Shown in pieces: positions 31,301 to 43,290 of a stretch of 64,000 nucleotides of DNA. Numbering within the stretch: position 1 is the stretch's first letter; each line of letters begins with the position of its first letter. The notes below the pieces were generated by a model. That model saw only the letters and a program-made list of their open reading frames with translations, was not told the DNA's origin and did no database searches. The stretch spans positions 84,070,713 to 84,134,712 of the forward strand of contig CM044310.1 of the NCBI GenBank assembly GCA_024291935.2, given 5' to 3'. A program made the position numbers and the translations under genes. This DNA comes from Okapia johnstoni (lineage: Eukaryota; Chordata; Mammalia; Artiodactyla; Giraffidae).

Positions 31301-33730
31301 TCTCTATTTATTTTTCTCCTTTTTGCCTTGAACTACATTTGAATTAGAAATTGCTCTGAGTGGAAAAGTGGCTTAGACTATCAGGCTCAGTTCTCTTCAC
31401 TTCCTTGCTCTCCAAGATCTTGACCTCTCAAATCTTCCTACCTTGGTGTTTCTCTAATGCATTCAAAATAATATCTTTTTACATTTTGTTCAATGTTTCT
31501 AATTGTTTTTAGCAAGAGGATTGTTTTGCTTATCCATGATAGATGGAAATAATGTGTTACAATAAATATCTGACTAATAAATGCACATTGTATTCCATAA
31601 TTAATGTATCTCATATCCAGATGTCACTAGGAATATTTGTGCTGTAGGAAAACACCTGGTGTCCTTATACTGCATTCTGTTTTTCCTCTACTATGTAACA
31701 GTCTTCTCAAAGACAAAGATGATGTCTCTTTGAATAGAGAAGTACATTTGGATCCAGGTACTTAGCAACTGAACAACAAAATCAACTGAAGCTTAATTCA
31801 TGCAATTTAAAAATCACTAAAATTATCATCACCTTAAGTATATTAGAGGTTCTCAATTAATATAGTATATTACTATCGCTATTATTATAAACACACTATT
31901 CTACTTCTGAAAGACAACCTTCAACAAAACAGTGAAGGTAACTGTCACACTAATATGAGAATGGCTTAGCTATTTACAAAATTCAGCAAGCTTAATTTAA
32001 TGGACATAGCAGTCATGATATAAAACTAAATGCTTGATTCTTTCTTACCTAAAAAACTTAAGACTGTGATCATCACCGTGTATCTTCATCTCCTTAATCA
32101 AGAATTAGGAATGATAGAGTTTTAGACCAGAAACATACATAAAACAATGTGACACCATCATAAAATACATGTGCTAGCCAAGGAAGGTTTATGTAGCTAA
32201 GGCAAAGAAATGAAAGATTACCTAATAAATTCAAAACTCAATCAAACTGTCCACCTTCTCTTCTTAAATATTTCAGTAAATGGTAAATTTTGAAGGATGT
32301 AAATTCTTCCCATGTGTCTGAATATAGGCAGCCTCATTAGATGGTTTCCTGCCTTTCTATTTTGTTGTAGAAACCTGCAGTGTCACAAAATTTCAGAGAC
32401 AGTATTAGCCAAAGTGACCCATGATATTAAGAGAGACATGAAGTCAACTGGATTAACCTTTTAGGAACAACCTTACTTTAAGGAAACAAGATAGATTCTG
32501 GTTGCAGATGAAAATGATAGTGGTAAGAAAACTCCAACTGCTAGTTAGCTTGGTTACACTGTGCTCTGAAAAGTCTTTTGTTAACATGATCTCTCTATTT
32601 AGAACTCCATTACCCTGTGTTTAAAACAAAGGCACCCCATTCAAAGCAGGCTATAATTGCAGTCTTTCAGCAAAATAGCATTTACCAAAACATGCCTTTC
32701 AGAATGTGGTACAATTTATCACCCCTATGGTGCATGACACACAATTACATTTGTCACTGATTTAATTGGATATTACATGTCAGTAATGACTCATCAGATC
32801 CAAAAGTTATGAAAGATGAATTTTTTACTACTATATTTCAGAATTTGCTCCAAAAATAAAACTTAAAAAAAATAATTTATTTCTTAATAAGGGCAGAAGC
32901 TACACTTGGGAGAAACATTAATCCCTGTTTTAGAAAAATAACGACATATTTCATTTATTGACAGCAAGATGATTGCCTACAGTGTTTCTCATTACCTCTA
33001 GATCACAAATGAGTAAATCACTGTCAGACAAACCAAGGTTAAAATTGAGTGTGTACATTTTAACAAGATACAGCAATAAATATATAAAATAAACAACAAC
33101 AACAAAAAGGCTTATCACTGAGAGAGGATTGCTAATTCAGAGAATTTTTAAGATTCTGTGATCTGATAAGTTCTGCAACCTAGTCACTGCTTAAATTAAA
33201 TTAGGCTGCAGAAAATGAATATTTCATTTTTAAGATGCTGTTGCTTGGCGACCTGGAAAGAGAAGGCTGGTTTAGCCTAAGATGGGAGAGATGTTATGAG
33301 AGCTAGCATTTTTTACTCCTGAAAACTGCTGGAGAATGCCTTGGAAAAAGTACATAAGGGAGGCAAAACAATGATGACTGTACAAATGAGTTCATTATAA
33401 ATGCCACCATGCATATTATTTGTTCCAAGCCAAGGAAGTCTCTCTCCACCCTTAACTCTTATTAATAAGATTTAAGTTGGGAAAAAAAATAATGTGATAC
33501 CATAGACCCAGTCTTTTTTTTTAACAGACACAATTTTCAAAAAGGCAAAATAAAGGATATTTTTCTTGCTAAGGAGGCTCAATAGATAACAGAGACATAT
33601 AAGCTCATTAGCTACATGTTGGATGGATCTATACTCACCTGGATACATTTTAATCAGCCATATAAACATTGAAAACACTTTCTTTTCATCACTCTTGAAG
33701 CTAGAGCAGTTTTGAGAGCTCTTCCACTGT
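31301..33730. other. Repeat-poor 2.4-kb block
   Basis: Apart from short A-rich runs (near 32865 and 33095) I recognise no transposon here. 32580-33250 is especially clean and holds several homeodomain-type cores. It could hold conserved non-coding elements. No open frame exceeds 70 codons. Confidence 0.45.
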
Positions 33731-33734
33731 TGGG

Positions 33735-34155
33735 GTATGGAGGAATGCTAGTTTTTTCTCAGGATCTATAATTACAGAACCTCTTGAGCTTTACCTGGGC
33801 ACATGGCTACCCTCTATAGACTGCTTTTCCCAGCCTTTCTGCCAGGTAGGTGTGACCATGTGAATATGTTTTGACCAGTGAGATGCAGGCTGAAGGCATG
33901 TGTGCACCTTGTTGATTATAATTTTTTGGAAAGAAGCCTCATCCTTTACTCCTCCTTTTCCCTTCTCGTGGGCTGGTGTGCTCAGGTAATGATGTGAGCC
34001 AGATTCACCACATGGAGCTGGACTTAGCTGTATGGCAGAGCAGCAAGATAGAAGAAACCTAGATGCCTGGATGACTCACAGAACAAAGTAACCAGTCTGT
34101 ATTGCCTGCCAATTCTAGGCGGTATCATGACAGAGAAATAAATAAATAATGCCCG
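33735..34155 (+). mobile_element. Ancient mammalian repeat, family not assigned
   Basis: AGGTAGGTGTGACCATGTGA, TTTGACCAGTGAGATGCAGG, CAGAGCAGCAAGATAGAAG and GAGAAATAAATAAATAATGC match the order of a common mammal-wide repeat I cannot name with confidence. Confidence 0.45.
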
Positions 34156-34198
34156 TCTCATAAATCTGTATTTGAGTATCTCTATGTGACAGCAATAT

Positions 34199-35722
34199 GT
34201 TGTCCTTCATTCGCTAAGTCATTTCTAACTCTTTGCAGCTCCATGGAATTTGCTCATGTCCATTGAGTCAGTGATGCCATCCAACCATCTCATTCTCTGT
34301 TGCCCCCTTCTCCTTCTGCCCTGAATCTTTCCCAGCACCAGGGTCTTTTCCAATGAGTTGGCTCTTCACATCAGGTGGCCAAAGTATTGGAGCTTCAGCT
34401 TCAGCATCAGTCCTTCCAATGAATATTCAGGTTTTGTTTCCTTTAGGATTGACTGGTTTGATCTCCTTACTGTCCAAGGGACTCTCAAGAGTCTTCTCCA
34501 GCACAATTCAAAAGCATCAATTTCTCCACCACTCAACCTTCTTTATGGTCCAACTCTCACATCCATACATGACTAGTGGAAAAACCATAGCTTTGACTAG
34601 ATGGACCTTTGTTGGCAAAATGATGTCTCTGCTTTTTAATATGCTGTCTAGGTTGGTCACAGTGTTTCTTCCAAGAAGCAAGCATCTTTTAATTTCATGG
34701 CTGCAGTCACCAGCTACAGTGATTTTGGAGCCCAAGAAAATAAAATCTGCCACTGTTTTCACCATTTCCCCATCTATTTGTCCTGAAGTAACAGGACTGG
34801 AGGCCACGATCTTAGTTTTTTAATGTTGAGTTTTAAGCCAGTTTTTTCACTCTCCTCTTTCACCCTCATCAAGAGTGATTAGAGTGCTATCATCTGCATA
34901 TCTGACATTGTTGATATTTCTCCTGGCAGTCTTGACTTCAGTTTGTGATTCATCCAGCCTGGCATTTTGCATGATGTATTCTGCACTTAATTTAAATAAG
35001 CAGGGTGACCATATATAGCCTTGATGTACTCCTTTCCCAATTTGTAACCAGTTTGTTGTTCCATGTCCAGTTCTAACTGTTGCTTCTTGACCAGAATACA
35101 GGTTTCTCAGGAATCAGGTAAAGTAGCTTGGTATTCCCATCTCTTTAAGAATTTTCCACAGTTTGTTGTGATCCACACAGTCAAAGGCTTTAATGTAGTC
35201 AATGAGTTAGTAGGGTAGTAGTAGATGTTTTTCCCAGAATTCCTTTGCTCTTCCTATGATCTGACAGATGTTGGCAATTTGACCTCTGGTTCCTCTGCCT
35301 TTTCTGAATCCAGCTTGTACATCTAGACGTTCTCAGCTCATGTACTATTGAAGCCTAGCTTGAAGGATTTTGAGCACTACCTTGCGAGTATGTGAAATAA
35401 GCACAATTGTACAGTAGTTTGGACATTCTTTGGCACTGCCCTTCTTTGGGACTGGAATGAAACTGACCTTTTCCAGTCCTGTGACCATTGCTGAGTTTCC
35501 CAAACTTGCTTGAGTCATGAGTACAGCACTTTTACAACACCATCTTTTAGGATTTCAAATAGCTCAGCTGGAATTCCATTACCTCTGCTAGCTCCACTAG
35601 TTCATAGTAATGCTTCCTAAGGCCCTTTGACTTCACACTCCAGGATGTCTGGCTCAAGGTCAGTGATCACATGATCATGGTTATCTGGGTCATTAAGACC
35701 TTCTTTTGTCTAGTTATTCTGT
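34199..35722 (-). mobile_element. BovB (RTE) LINE, 1.5-kb 3' portion
   Basis: In minus orientation the copy runs from RT domain 0 (near 35700; its complement GTTATCTGGGTCATTAAGACC lies at 35681) to the region just before the BovB 3' end at about 34199. It contains an RT core including the YADD box (34889-34900, encoding Tyr-Ala-Asp-Asp). A short deletion follows YADD. The 5' part of the element (endonuclease) is missing. It is moderately diverged with several frameshifts. Confidence 0.93.
34350..35700 (-). pseudogene. BovB RT and C-terminal domain pseudogene
   Basis: This is the RTE-type reverse transcriptase that copies BovB RNA and, in trans, Bov-tA RNA. The longest surviving frame (96 codons, 34517-34807) is C-terminal to the RT and reads GQIDGEMVKTVADFIFLGSK, then [16 protein letters not shown], then [14 protein letters not shown]. 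Upstream pieces preserve GVHQGYIWSPCLFK-like and YADDS codons in different frames. Several indels, including a deletion of about 36 bp just after YADD, make it inactive. The plus-strand 156-codon frame at 34353-34823 is a shadow. Confidence 0.88.
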
Positions 35723-38520
35723 AACCTAACTCACCTACTAGATTTTGGTAGTCATGGTCTCAAGAGAGGATTTTTCCTCCTGTCATTTGTTCAACTTGAC
35801 CATCATTTTAACCTACTCTTGCTTCTCATCTACCTTTCTCAGTTCTTAACGGTAGATACAAAATCAGGATGACAACCTACTCTCCAAAGCAGTTTGAGCC
35901 AACTCAATCTTTTTGGTTGCTGCCAACCCCTATATAATCCTCATCCAGAATTTTAACATGTGTTCCAACTGTGGAATCTCTATATATGATCCTGCCTCCA
36001 TGACCACAGTGACATCCCAAGAAATGAGCATGTGACACAAGCTGGGAGAGTCAAGTTTTCCTGGGATCTTCCTGGAGAATAGGCACTTTCTCTCTTGTGA
36101 AATATATATTCTCCAACTTATGAAGCCCTTTTGCAATGATAAAGCATGAACAGAGAAGGAGGTCAGTGTAGAGTGTATGGAAGAAGACAAACCCCAATGC
36201 TCATCACCAGTTATCCCAAGCCAGGAACCTGAACTTCACAAGCCATATGAGCAAAAACAACAACAACAACAAAAAAAAACCCAAAAGGTTATTTTGGCCT
36301 AGGCTAGTTTGAACTGGGTTCTTTCATTATCAAATAAAGGATCTCTGATTAATGCTGTCTGCAAATTAACCTCATTATTGCAACACTGACCTTGTATGCT
36401 TAAAATGGGCCTTTAGGCTTTCTTTTTCTCCCCTAGCAGCATCAAGAATCAAACAATAAAAGATGAAAACCTAATGCCATTAAATATCTGGCTATAGATC
36501 CATATCCTACATATAATCAAATTTCACTCTTCAAATCATGATTTTATTCTTCTAGGTTAAACAGGAGTTACTGGACTCCATAAATGCTGTCCTAATTTTG
36601 TGACTGCCAAGCCACCCAAAATGGTTAGTTCAAAGCAGCAGCAGGATCATAAGAGTAAAGTATTTTTTGTTAACAACTGCAACTCAGCATACAACATGGA
36701 GATTTACCACCTGGAAAAAAGAAACAAAAATTATAATGCTATACCTAAAAGCATATACAACACCATCGAATAACTGCTTTTCTCTGTTTTTCAATGTTGG
36801 AAAATGAAAAGGTTGACAAGCTCTTTGTTCATAAAATAAGGACCATCTTGCAGGCCAGGATTGATTAAAAAAGGATTCTCGGTTATCTGACTATATCATT
36901 TTAAAGTAAAATTGAAGGGAGGAGAGGTGGCCACCTGTAAATTGGGGGTGGGACACTCTGGGAATCCTGGGACCAGTGGCATTAACGAGGAGTGGTTGTT
37001 TCCATATTGCCAATGCCATGATTTGATCCTGTAAGATCAGGAACTCTCTTTGAATAACTGATGAACTGTCATTCTTCCTAACAAATGGGAGACTTAATTT
37101 TAACCAAATAAAACTCCTTGCTGAAGAGGGTGCAGAAGCCATTTCTGAGGTGTGCGAGGGCATGGGCAGTGCACATTTAACAAAGAATTTCTTTCATGTT
37201 CTTTAGCACTAGAACTACTCCCAAGAATCACAGTAGAGAATAACTCCGATGACAAATAGATGCTGACAAGGGCCACCACATCAAAATTCTCTTCTCTCTA
37301 GATGTCACTCATCACTGATTGACACAGCAGACAGCCCCTATTGGTAGAGGCTCAAAGATGAATTTATTTTAAATCTAATCGCCAGTGGGAATGTGTTCTA
37401 GCCTTTTTTATGATTGCTGGGATTATATAAATATTCTGCATCCTAAGCGAAGCCTTTAAGGAAGAAGAGTAGCAGTAGGTGAGACACATTTTTCACTGTT
37501 ACTATAATTCTTAATTACTATCAGTTTGTACAGATACAGATTCTTAACTATGTATTTTTTCTTAATTGTATGTAAATTCTTCATGTTCACAGCATAACTA
37601 CTTTTCTTTGCATTATACACCTGTAACTGTCTGCCAATTTACAAGCCTGGGTCAATAAGTTAACTTTCTTCTTCATTCACGTAATAAGTAGTTATTGTGA
37701 AAATGAATCTATAAGACTATTAGGATAGAAAGCCGAAAATAGTGCTAGACATTCTCTTCTAAGAAGTTAATAATCCATGTGAGAGGAATACAGAATTCAG
37801 AGTAGGAAGCAATATAAAAACTTAAAAGACTGCAGCCCACTTGAACGTACTTCTGCATAAGTGGAGCAGGCTGCTATTTCTTAAATTTCAGTTACATGCA
37901 TGCTAATCTGATGTAGTTTATCTTCTGCCATATTCACATGCTATGGAATTATTATTACTTAATCAATATTTTTATATAGATGAAATTATTCATTTTTTTG
38001 CATCATTATTCCCATAGTCAAAAGAAATTAGACAGCTACCATAGATGGAAATGTCATTTTCTATAATTTATTAAGTATAAAACTGAATACACTAAAAATA
38101 AAACCGTGTTATAAAATTTCGGCTAGGTATTTTCACTTGCTGAAAGCTGAGACTTGTTATGTATCTGTATAATCTCAGATCATTTTTCATTTAAAGTCAT
38201 CATGGCACGACCAGTAGTGTGTACCCCACAATTAGGGATCTACTAGTTAGGAAATAACAGTGAAAGGGATTCAGAAGAGGAAGTGATCTGTGAGTCAGGT
38301 GATCTACTAAGGCTTCCTGAAGGACACAGCCTTTGAGTGGGGCTTGAATTGATAGGGCTTGAATTATCCAACTAGTGGACCCAGGTGCAGAAATGATCTG
38401 GGAAATTACGGAGAAGAGTTGAGACATAGGAGTCTAATATAAGTGATGCTAAGTCTGCGTTCTTAATCAGCCATCATATATAACCTAGGACTTCAATAAC
38501 AGTAGACAATTAACATTACT
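35723..38520. other. Repeat-poor 2.8-kb block
   Basis: I see no transposon apart from a short CAACAACAACAACAA stretch near 36250. 36290-36480 and 37230-37480 look like clean unique sequence with dense homeodomain-like cores and could be conserved non-coding elements. Minus frames at 35930-36190 and 36891-37163 lack domains. Confidence 0.45.
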
Positions 38521-38740
38521 AATCACTTACTATGTACCAAGCACTAAGCTAGGCATTTCCACATATGTTTCCTCTTTTGATCCTAATAACTTAAGGAAAC
38601 AGCTACTATTCCCATTTTATAGATGAGGAAACTAAGGTACAGAACTAACTCAAGGTTATATAGCTTTGAAAGCTGGAACTGGGGATTATAACCCAGGTCC
38701 TTCTGTATCCAAAGTCTTTTTTCTCTACCTCACACTCTGA
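38520..38740 (-). mobile_element. MIR SINE, minus strand
   Basis: Complement of MIR: CCATTTTATAGATGAGGAAAC, AACTCAAGGTTATATAGC and TATAACCCAGGTCCTTCTG. The order is complete. Confidence 0.85.
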
Positions 38741-41225
38741 AATCATGAAATGAAAGCCATAGGCCATCTTGGGAAATTCTCATTAAAGGACTCTGCAGTG
38801 GGAGCGAGGAAGGCAGAGGAGGTGAGGGGAGTTTCCTCCTTCACTAAAGTCCTCAGAAACTGGGGCTAATAAGCACCCAGGTAGAAGTGTGGGTGCTCCA
38901 GTATTTCCTTCTTTTCTGGAATATTCTAGTTTGGCCTTCAGTAATGAAAACAAGAGCCTCAAGTTAGGCCTCCCAGCTCTGAAACTGGAAAATATCAGCT
39001 GTGCATATCAGCAGCATCAGTGACCAAAGGTTGACCTTGCTGAGTTAATCAGTAGAGAAACTAATCAGTTGGAAAAATGCAAATTTGTTTTCTGCACAGA
39101 GTTGGAAACTCATTACACTGAGCCACTCCTTAAATTAAGTTCCAAGTAGTGACTCAAAATCTGGGTCAGATAAGGAACAATGTAAGACTGTAATAAGCAG
39201 GTTGGAGAGCAGTAGCACTTGGAATTCTATCATTTGAGGCATTTGTAATCATTTCTCCTAGGCCCCTTAACAGTGTCTACAGAACAGCAAATGGCCAACT
39301 CAGTTTGTATTAGACTGTTTTTCTAGATGTCACATATTTATATGGATGAACATTTTTTTATAACAGATTTTGGTTTATAGTTTGATCAGTGCACCTGCTC
39401 CTTTACTGCAAACGTCAAACCTTAAGCTATTTCATCTCCCTCATCAACAGTGGATTGTTGTAAGATTCCAGAGGTGAACATTATATCATGGAATAACCTC
39501 ATCCCTTGCTCCCTTGAACCTCTGGGTCACTAAGTCTGAGAAATCAAAACTATGTATTGGGCTTTTTTCAAAAATGCCAATTATGGTTTGAAACCAATGG
39601 CTGTCACCAGTACCCCAGCGGGACAGTTTAATAATGGGGCTTCATTTCCTCCTCCCAAATGATCAAGCAACTTCAAGAAATGGACACTGTCCCTCTTCAT
39701 TCTTGCTAACTTCAAGTGTGCCTTGGAAAACCCTCAGTGCCTGACTCCCCTGCACATGAACTTGGAAGATACCTGCCAGAAAGTTCCATTAAAGTAGGGG
39801 GCATTTAACAAAATGCACAGCATGCACAGTAAGAGGTTCTCAAATTTAGCACTTGTCTTGTGCTTAAATAATCACAAACAGGATGGAATTATTGAGAATT
39901 TAAAAATAAAATACCTTATGATGAAAGCAAAGATTATTTTGAGTAGCATCTGTTTCTTTATGCACCTACAATGTTCCTGGCACGGGACCAAATCATTTCC
40001 AAAGGGTGACTGGACACAGTACTTCAAAAAGCTAAAAAGCTTATGATCCGGCATGCGAGGCAGATAAATTTTTACCCAACAGTGAGACACATGCAAATAC
40101 AGAAGCACCTACAAGGTGCAAGAGTGGTGTTTAATTTTTTTCTTGCTTCCTCAAAAATCTTTAATGTTAACAATAATTCAGGCAAGACTCCTTAACCTGG
40201 AGAAAAGATGGTGAGTAGGCTGTGGGTATTAATTGCTGTCTTCAGACAGTTGAAAAGCTGCCACAGAGAAAGTAGGGGAATATTTCTCTAAGTTTCTCAG
40301 GAAAGCATATCTGGTTAAATATTTATAAGGTACATTTTAATTTGACATCAGAAGGAACTTTCTCCTAAGTAGGGTATTCCCATAAGAGGTTAGCTCCATG
40401 GAGAAGCACTGGGATATCCTATTTCTATGCTATGAATGGCCAGTCACACAGCTTTTCTCCTTACTGGGCATGTTTCCTTGTCTTTGCCACTAGCTCACTT
40501 CTTATTTGCCAATGTCCTTTATCCTTATGCCCTAAGAAGAGGTAGGTCCACTAAGCCATGTAATATCTAGTGACCCCACCACACGCCAGCCTAGCTAACT
40601 GCTCCATAAATGAGACATATAACCCAAGGCCAGGCTTTTATAGGCTGCCTAGCAATCAGTTGTGCTCTCTTTCCTGAGAACCTGAGTTAAGAGTAGCAGA
40701 GGTGGTGGTTGTTCAGCCTTGGATGGGTCCAATTTGTAGACTCTTGACTTGTGGCACTGTGGGCTGTGTGCCATAGATAAAGTCAGCTCACAGAGAAGCC
40801 ACCAAGAAGAGAGATATATCACACCATGTGTCCACTGATGGAGAGAGGCAGGACCAAGCAGCTTCTGAAACTGAGATCAGGCTTTGGTTTGTACCAGGTT
40901 CTAATTTCTGTTCCTATGAGCCTGGCTATGACCCTGAGTTTGCCTGTCAAATCCTTAAAATAAGCCACTTTTCCTTGAACTAGCATATATTTCTGTTCTA
41001 TGCAACCAATGATCTCCATTGAAATAGTAACAAAAAGCTTATAGTTCTCTATCAAGAATTAAGCAGCATCTATACACACTCATGCCTGCAACCTAAAAAT
41101 TATACATTAATTAAATTTTGATTCCTGGACATTGTTAATAGGATCATTTTCATTTTTCTTTTTCTTACACATGAAGAATAGTTTTAGAAGACCCAAGAAT
41201 GTTGAAATCAAAATCATTTTCCCCC
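38741..41225. other. Unassigned, repeat-poor DNA
   Basis: No clear repeat was recognised in this 2.5 kb. Minor pieces may be old L2. No supported gene: the longest frames are near 78 codons and overlap on both strands. Confidence 0.4.
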
Positions 41226-41229
41226 CAGG

Positions 41230-41780
41230 ATTTTGGAATTTATTTCTATTCCTTCCAGCACTTTCATATTATAGGTGAGACATTGGATGCCAGACTGATT
41301 CTCCTTCCTTAACAATCACCACATTCGTTTTTTATTCTGCAACTGTGCATTTTTCCCTACGTAGCCCAAAAACTCAAAAATAGCACATGTCTATATGCAT
41401 CCCTTTTCTAAGCACCTGCCTAGGATTTAATATGCCCTTTTGATCTGAAGATTCAAGAATTTCTTTGTCTGAGGGAATTTTACTTACTTGCTCTATTATC
41501 ACTTCTTTAAACTTCTTCCCATCTATGTTTTCTCACACATGAGATATCTCATCTCTTAGTCTTATTCTGTGCTTCTTCCCTTTTATCCATAATTTAAATG
41601 TTGTCCTCTAGCTCTGAACTTTGAAGAATGTCTTCTGTTGGTTTATCAGTTCATTATTTCACTGTTCATCTATTTGGTGTCTGCATTCTGTTTTCAGTTT
41701 TGATAAACATTTATTTTCTATGAATTCTTTCTTGGTCACCAATTCTTTTCTTTTTAAGCACATGATACTCTTACTTTCCA
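41230..41780 (-). mobile_element. Possible L1M 5' region, minus strand
   Basis: TTCTTTGTCTGAGGGAATTTT, TTAAACTTCTTCCCATC, GCTCTGAACTTTGAAGAATG and TTCTATGAATTCTTTCTTGG resemble, in order, the complement of the ORF1/5' region of old mammalian L1. The resemblance is weak. Confidence 0.4.
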
Positions 41781-41934
41781 AAGTTATTACACAATAATAA
41801 TAAGATTAATAGCTTAAAACTTTACTTTTACTCCTGTTTCTTCCATTATATCCATTTCAGTAGAGGCCAAGGGTGGTGTAGATAGTCCAATCCATGAAAA
41901 CTCCTTTGACTCCTATGTGTAGCAATAGAGTGTA

Positions 41935-41980
41935 ATATTATTGATAAAAATAATAATAATAATATTGATAAAAGATATAG
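41935..41980. repeat. (AAT)n simple repeat
   Basis: ATTATTGATAAAAATAATAATAATAATATTGAT, an imperfect trinucleotide repeat. Confidence 0.85.
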
Positions 41981-42394
41981 TCAGAGTTTAAAGACAAGAT
42001 TAACATCTCCTTGGCAGAAATAGGAGACAACTGCAAAGCACTGAATGAGGTAATATCAAAAGCCTACAGTGGCTAAGTTCTGGCTCCCACTATATGCGAG
42101 CCTAAATGTAACCCAAGCCAAGTGGAATACCATTTGCTAAATTTTCATTTATGAGGCCAAAATAAATACATTTTTGAGCATGCAAAGACTTACAGAATTT
42201 GACAAGAGATGTTCATGGTAAAAGAATTATCAGCAGACATACTGCACTGAGGCTTTAAGATATATAATGAGATATATAGAGAATATATAACCAGATACAT
42301 AGAGAAAGCTTCTCATACCCAAAACAGTATGCTTGTTAACAATGACTTTAGTGCGTATGATCTCTAATCAGTTATGTGTGCACATATATTATAT

Positions 42395-42765
42395 AAAGCT
42401 ATAGAACTTCCCTGGCCATACAGTGGTTAAGAATCCACCTGCCAATGCAGGGGACATGGGTTTGATCCCTACAGATACAGGAATATTCTACATGCCACGG
42501 AGCAACTAAGCCAGTGCACCACAACTACTGAACCCGCACTCTTGAGCCCATGAGGTGCAACTTCTGAGTCCGAATGCTACAACTACTGAAGCCTAGAGCA
42601 TCTCCTAGAGCCCAAGCTCTGCAACAAGAGAAGCCACTACAATGAGAAGCCCCCGCACCACAATGAAGAGTAGCCCCCACTCGTCGCAACTAGAGAAAGC
42701 CCTCGCACAGCAGTGAAGACCCAGCGCAACCAAAAAAAAAAAATAAAAATTTTTAAAAAGCTATA
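42395..42765 (+). mobile_element. Full-length CHR SINE with 9-bp target duplication
   Basis: The tRNA-Glu-like head AACTTCCCTGGCCATACAG starts at 42405 and a long CHR body follows (AGCAACTAAGCCAGTGCACC, GAGCCCATGAGGTGCAAC, GAAAGCCCTCGCACAGC). It ends in an A-rich tail. AAAGCTATA at 42395-42403 and 42757-42765 is a perfect target duplication. It is the longest of the three CHR copies here. Confidence 0.92.
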
Positions 42766-42838
42766 TATCTATATGTGTGTACGTGTAGACATATGTATAT
42801 CTACATATATATGTCTATATATGTGTGTGTATATGTGT
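42766..42838. repeat. AT/GT-rich repeat, left copy of flanking duplication
   Basis: 42786-42838 (TAGACATATGTATATCTACA...) is repeated at 43137-43190 on the other side of the SINE. The unit contains an imperfect palindrome, AGACATAT at one end and ATATGTCT at the other. Confidence 0.9.
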
Positions 42839-43136
42839 CAGTTGTGTCCGACTCTTTGCAACCCCATATGCTATACAGTCCATGGAATTCTCCAGGCCAG
42901 AATACTGGAGTGGGTGGCCTTTCCCTTCTCCAGGGGATCTTCCCAACCCAGGGATCAAACCCAGGTCTCCTGCATTGCAAGCAGATTCTTCACCAGCTGA
43001 GTCACCAGGGAAGCCCAAGAATTTTGGAGTGGGTAACCTATCGCTTCTCCAGCAGATCTTCCTGACCCAGGAATCGAACCAGGGTCTCCTTCATTGCAGG
43101 CAGATTCTTTACCAACTGAGCCATCAGGGAATCCCC
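42838..43136 (-). mobile_element. Composite Bov-tA with two tRNA-like modules
   Basis: A reversed Bov-tA ends GTCACCAGGGAAGCCC near 43015. A second head-plus-partial-body module follows (GGAGTGGGTAACCTATCGC to GAGCCATCAGGGAATCCCC). The design is the same as at 29941. The many open frames on both strands between 42713 and 43161 are translations of this SINE. Confidence 0.9.
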
Positions 43137-43170
43137 TAGACATATGTATATCTACATACATATGTCTATA

Positions 43171-43217
<47 letters not shown>

Positions 43218-43290
43218 AGTATATCTATGTATACATGTATATGTATGGACATTTGTATATATGTATGTATGTGTGTGAATATATACTATT
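43137..43290. repeat. AT/GT microsatellite, right copy of flanking duplication
   Basis: It starts with the duplicated TAGACATATGTATATCTACA unit. A (GT)n run, a TATATATA run and mixed ATGTAT units follow. Confidence 0.92.

Noticed and set aside
34353..34823. A 156-codon plus-strand frame
   Set aside because: It is antisense to the BovB pseudogene at 34199-35722.
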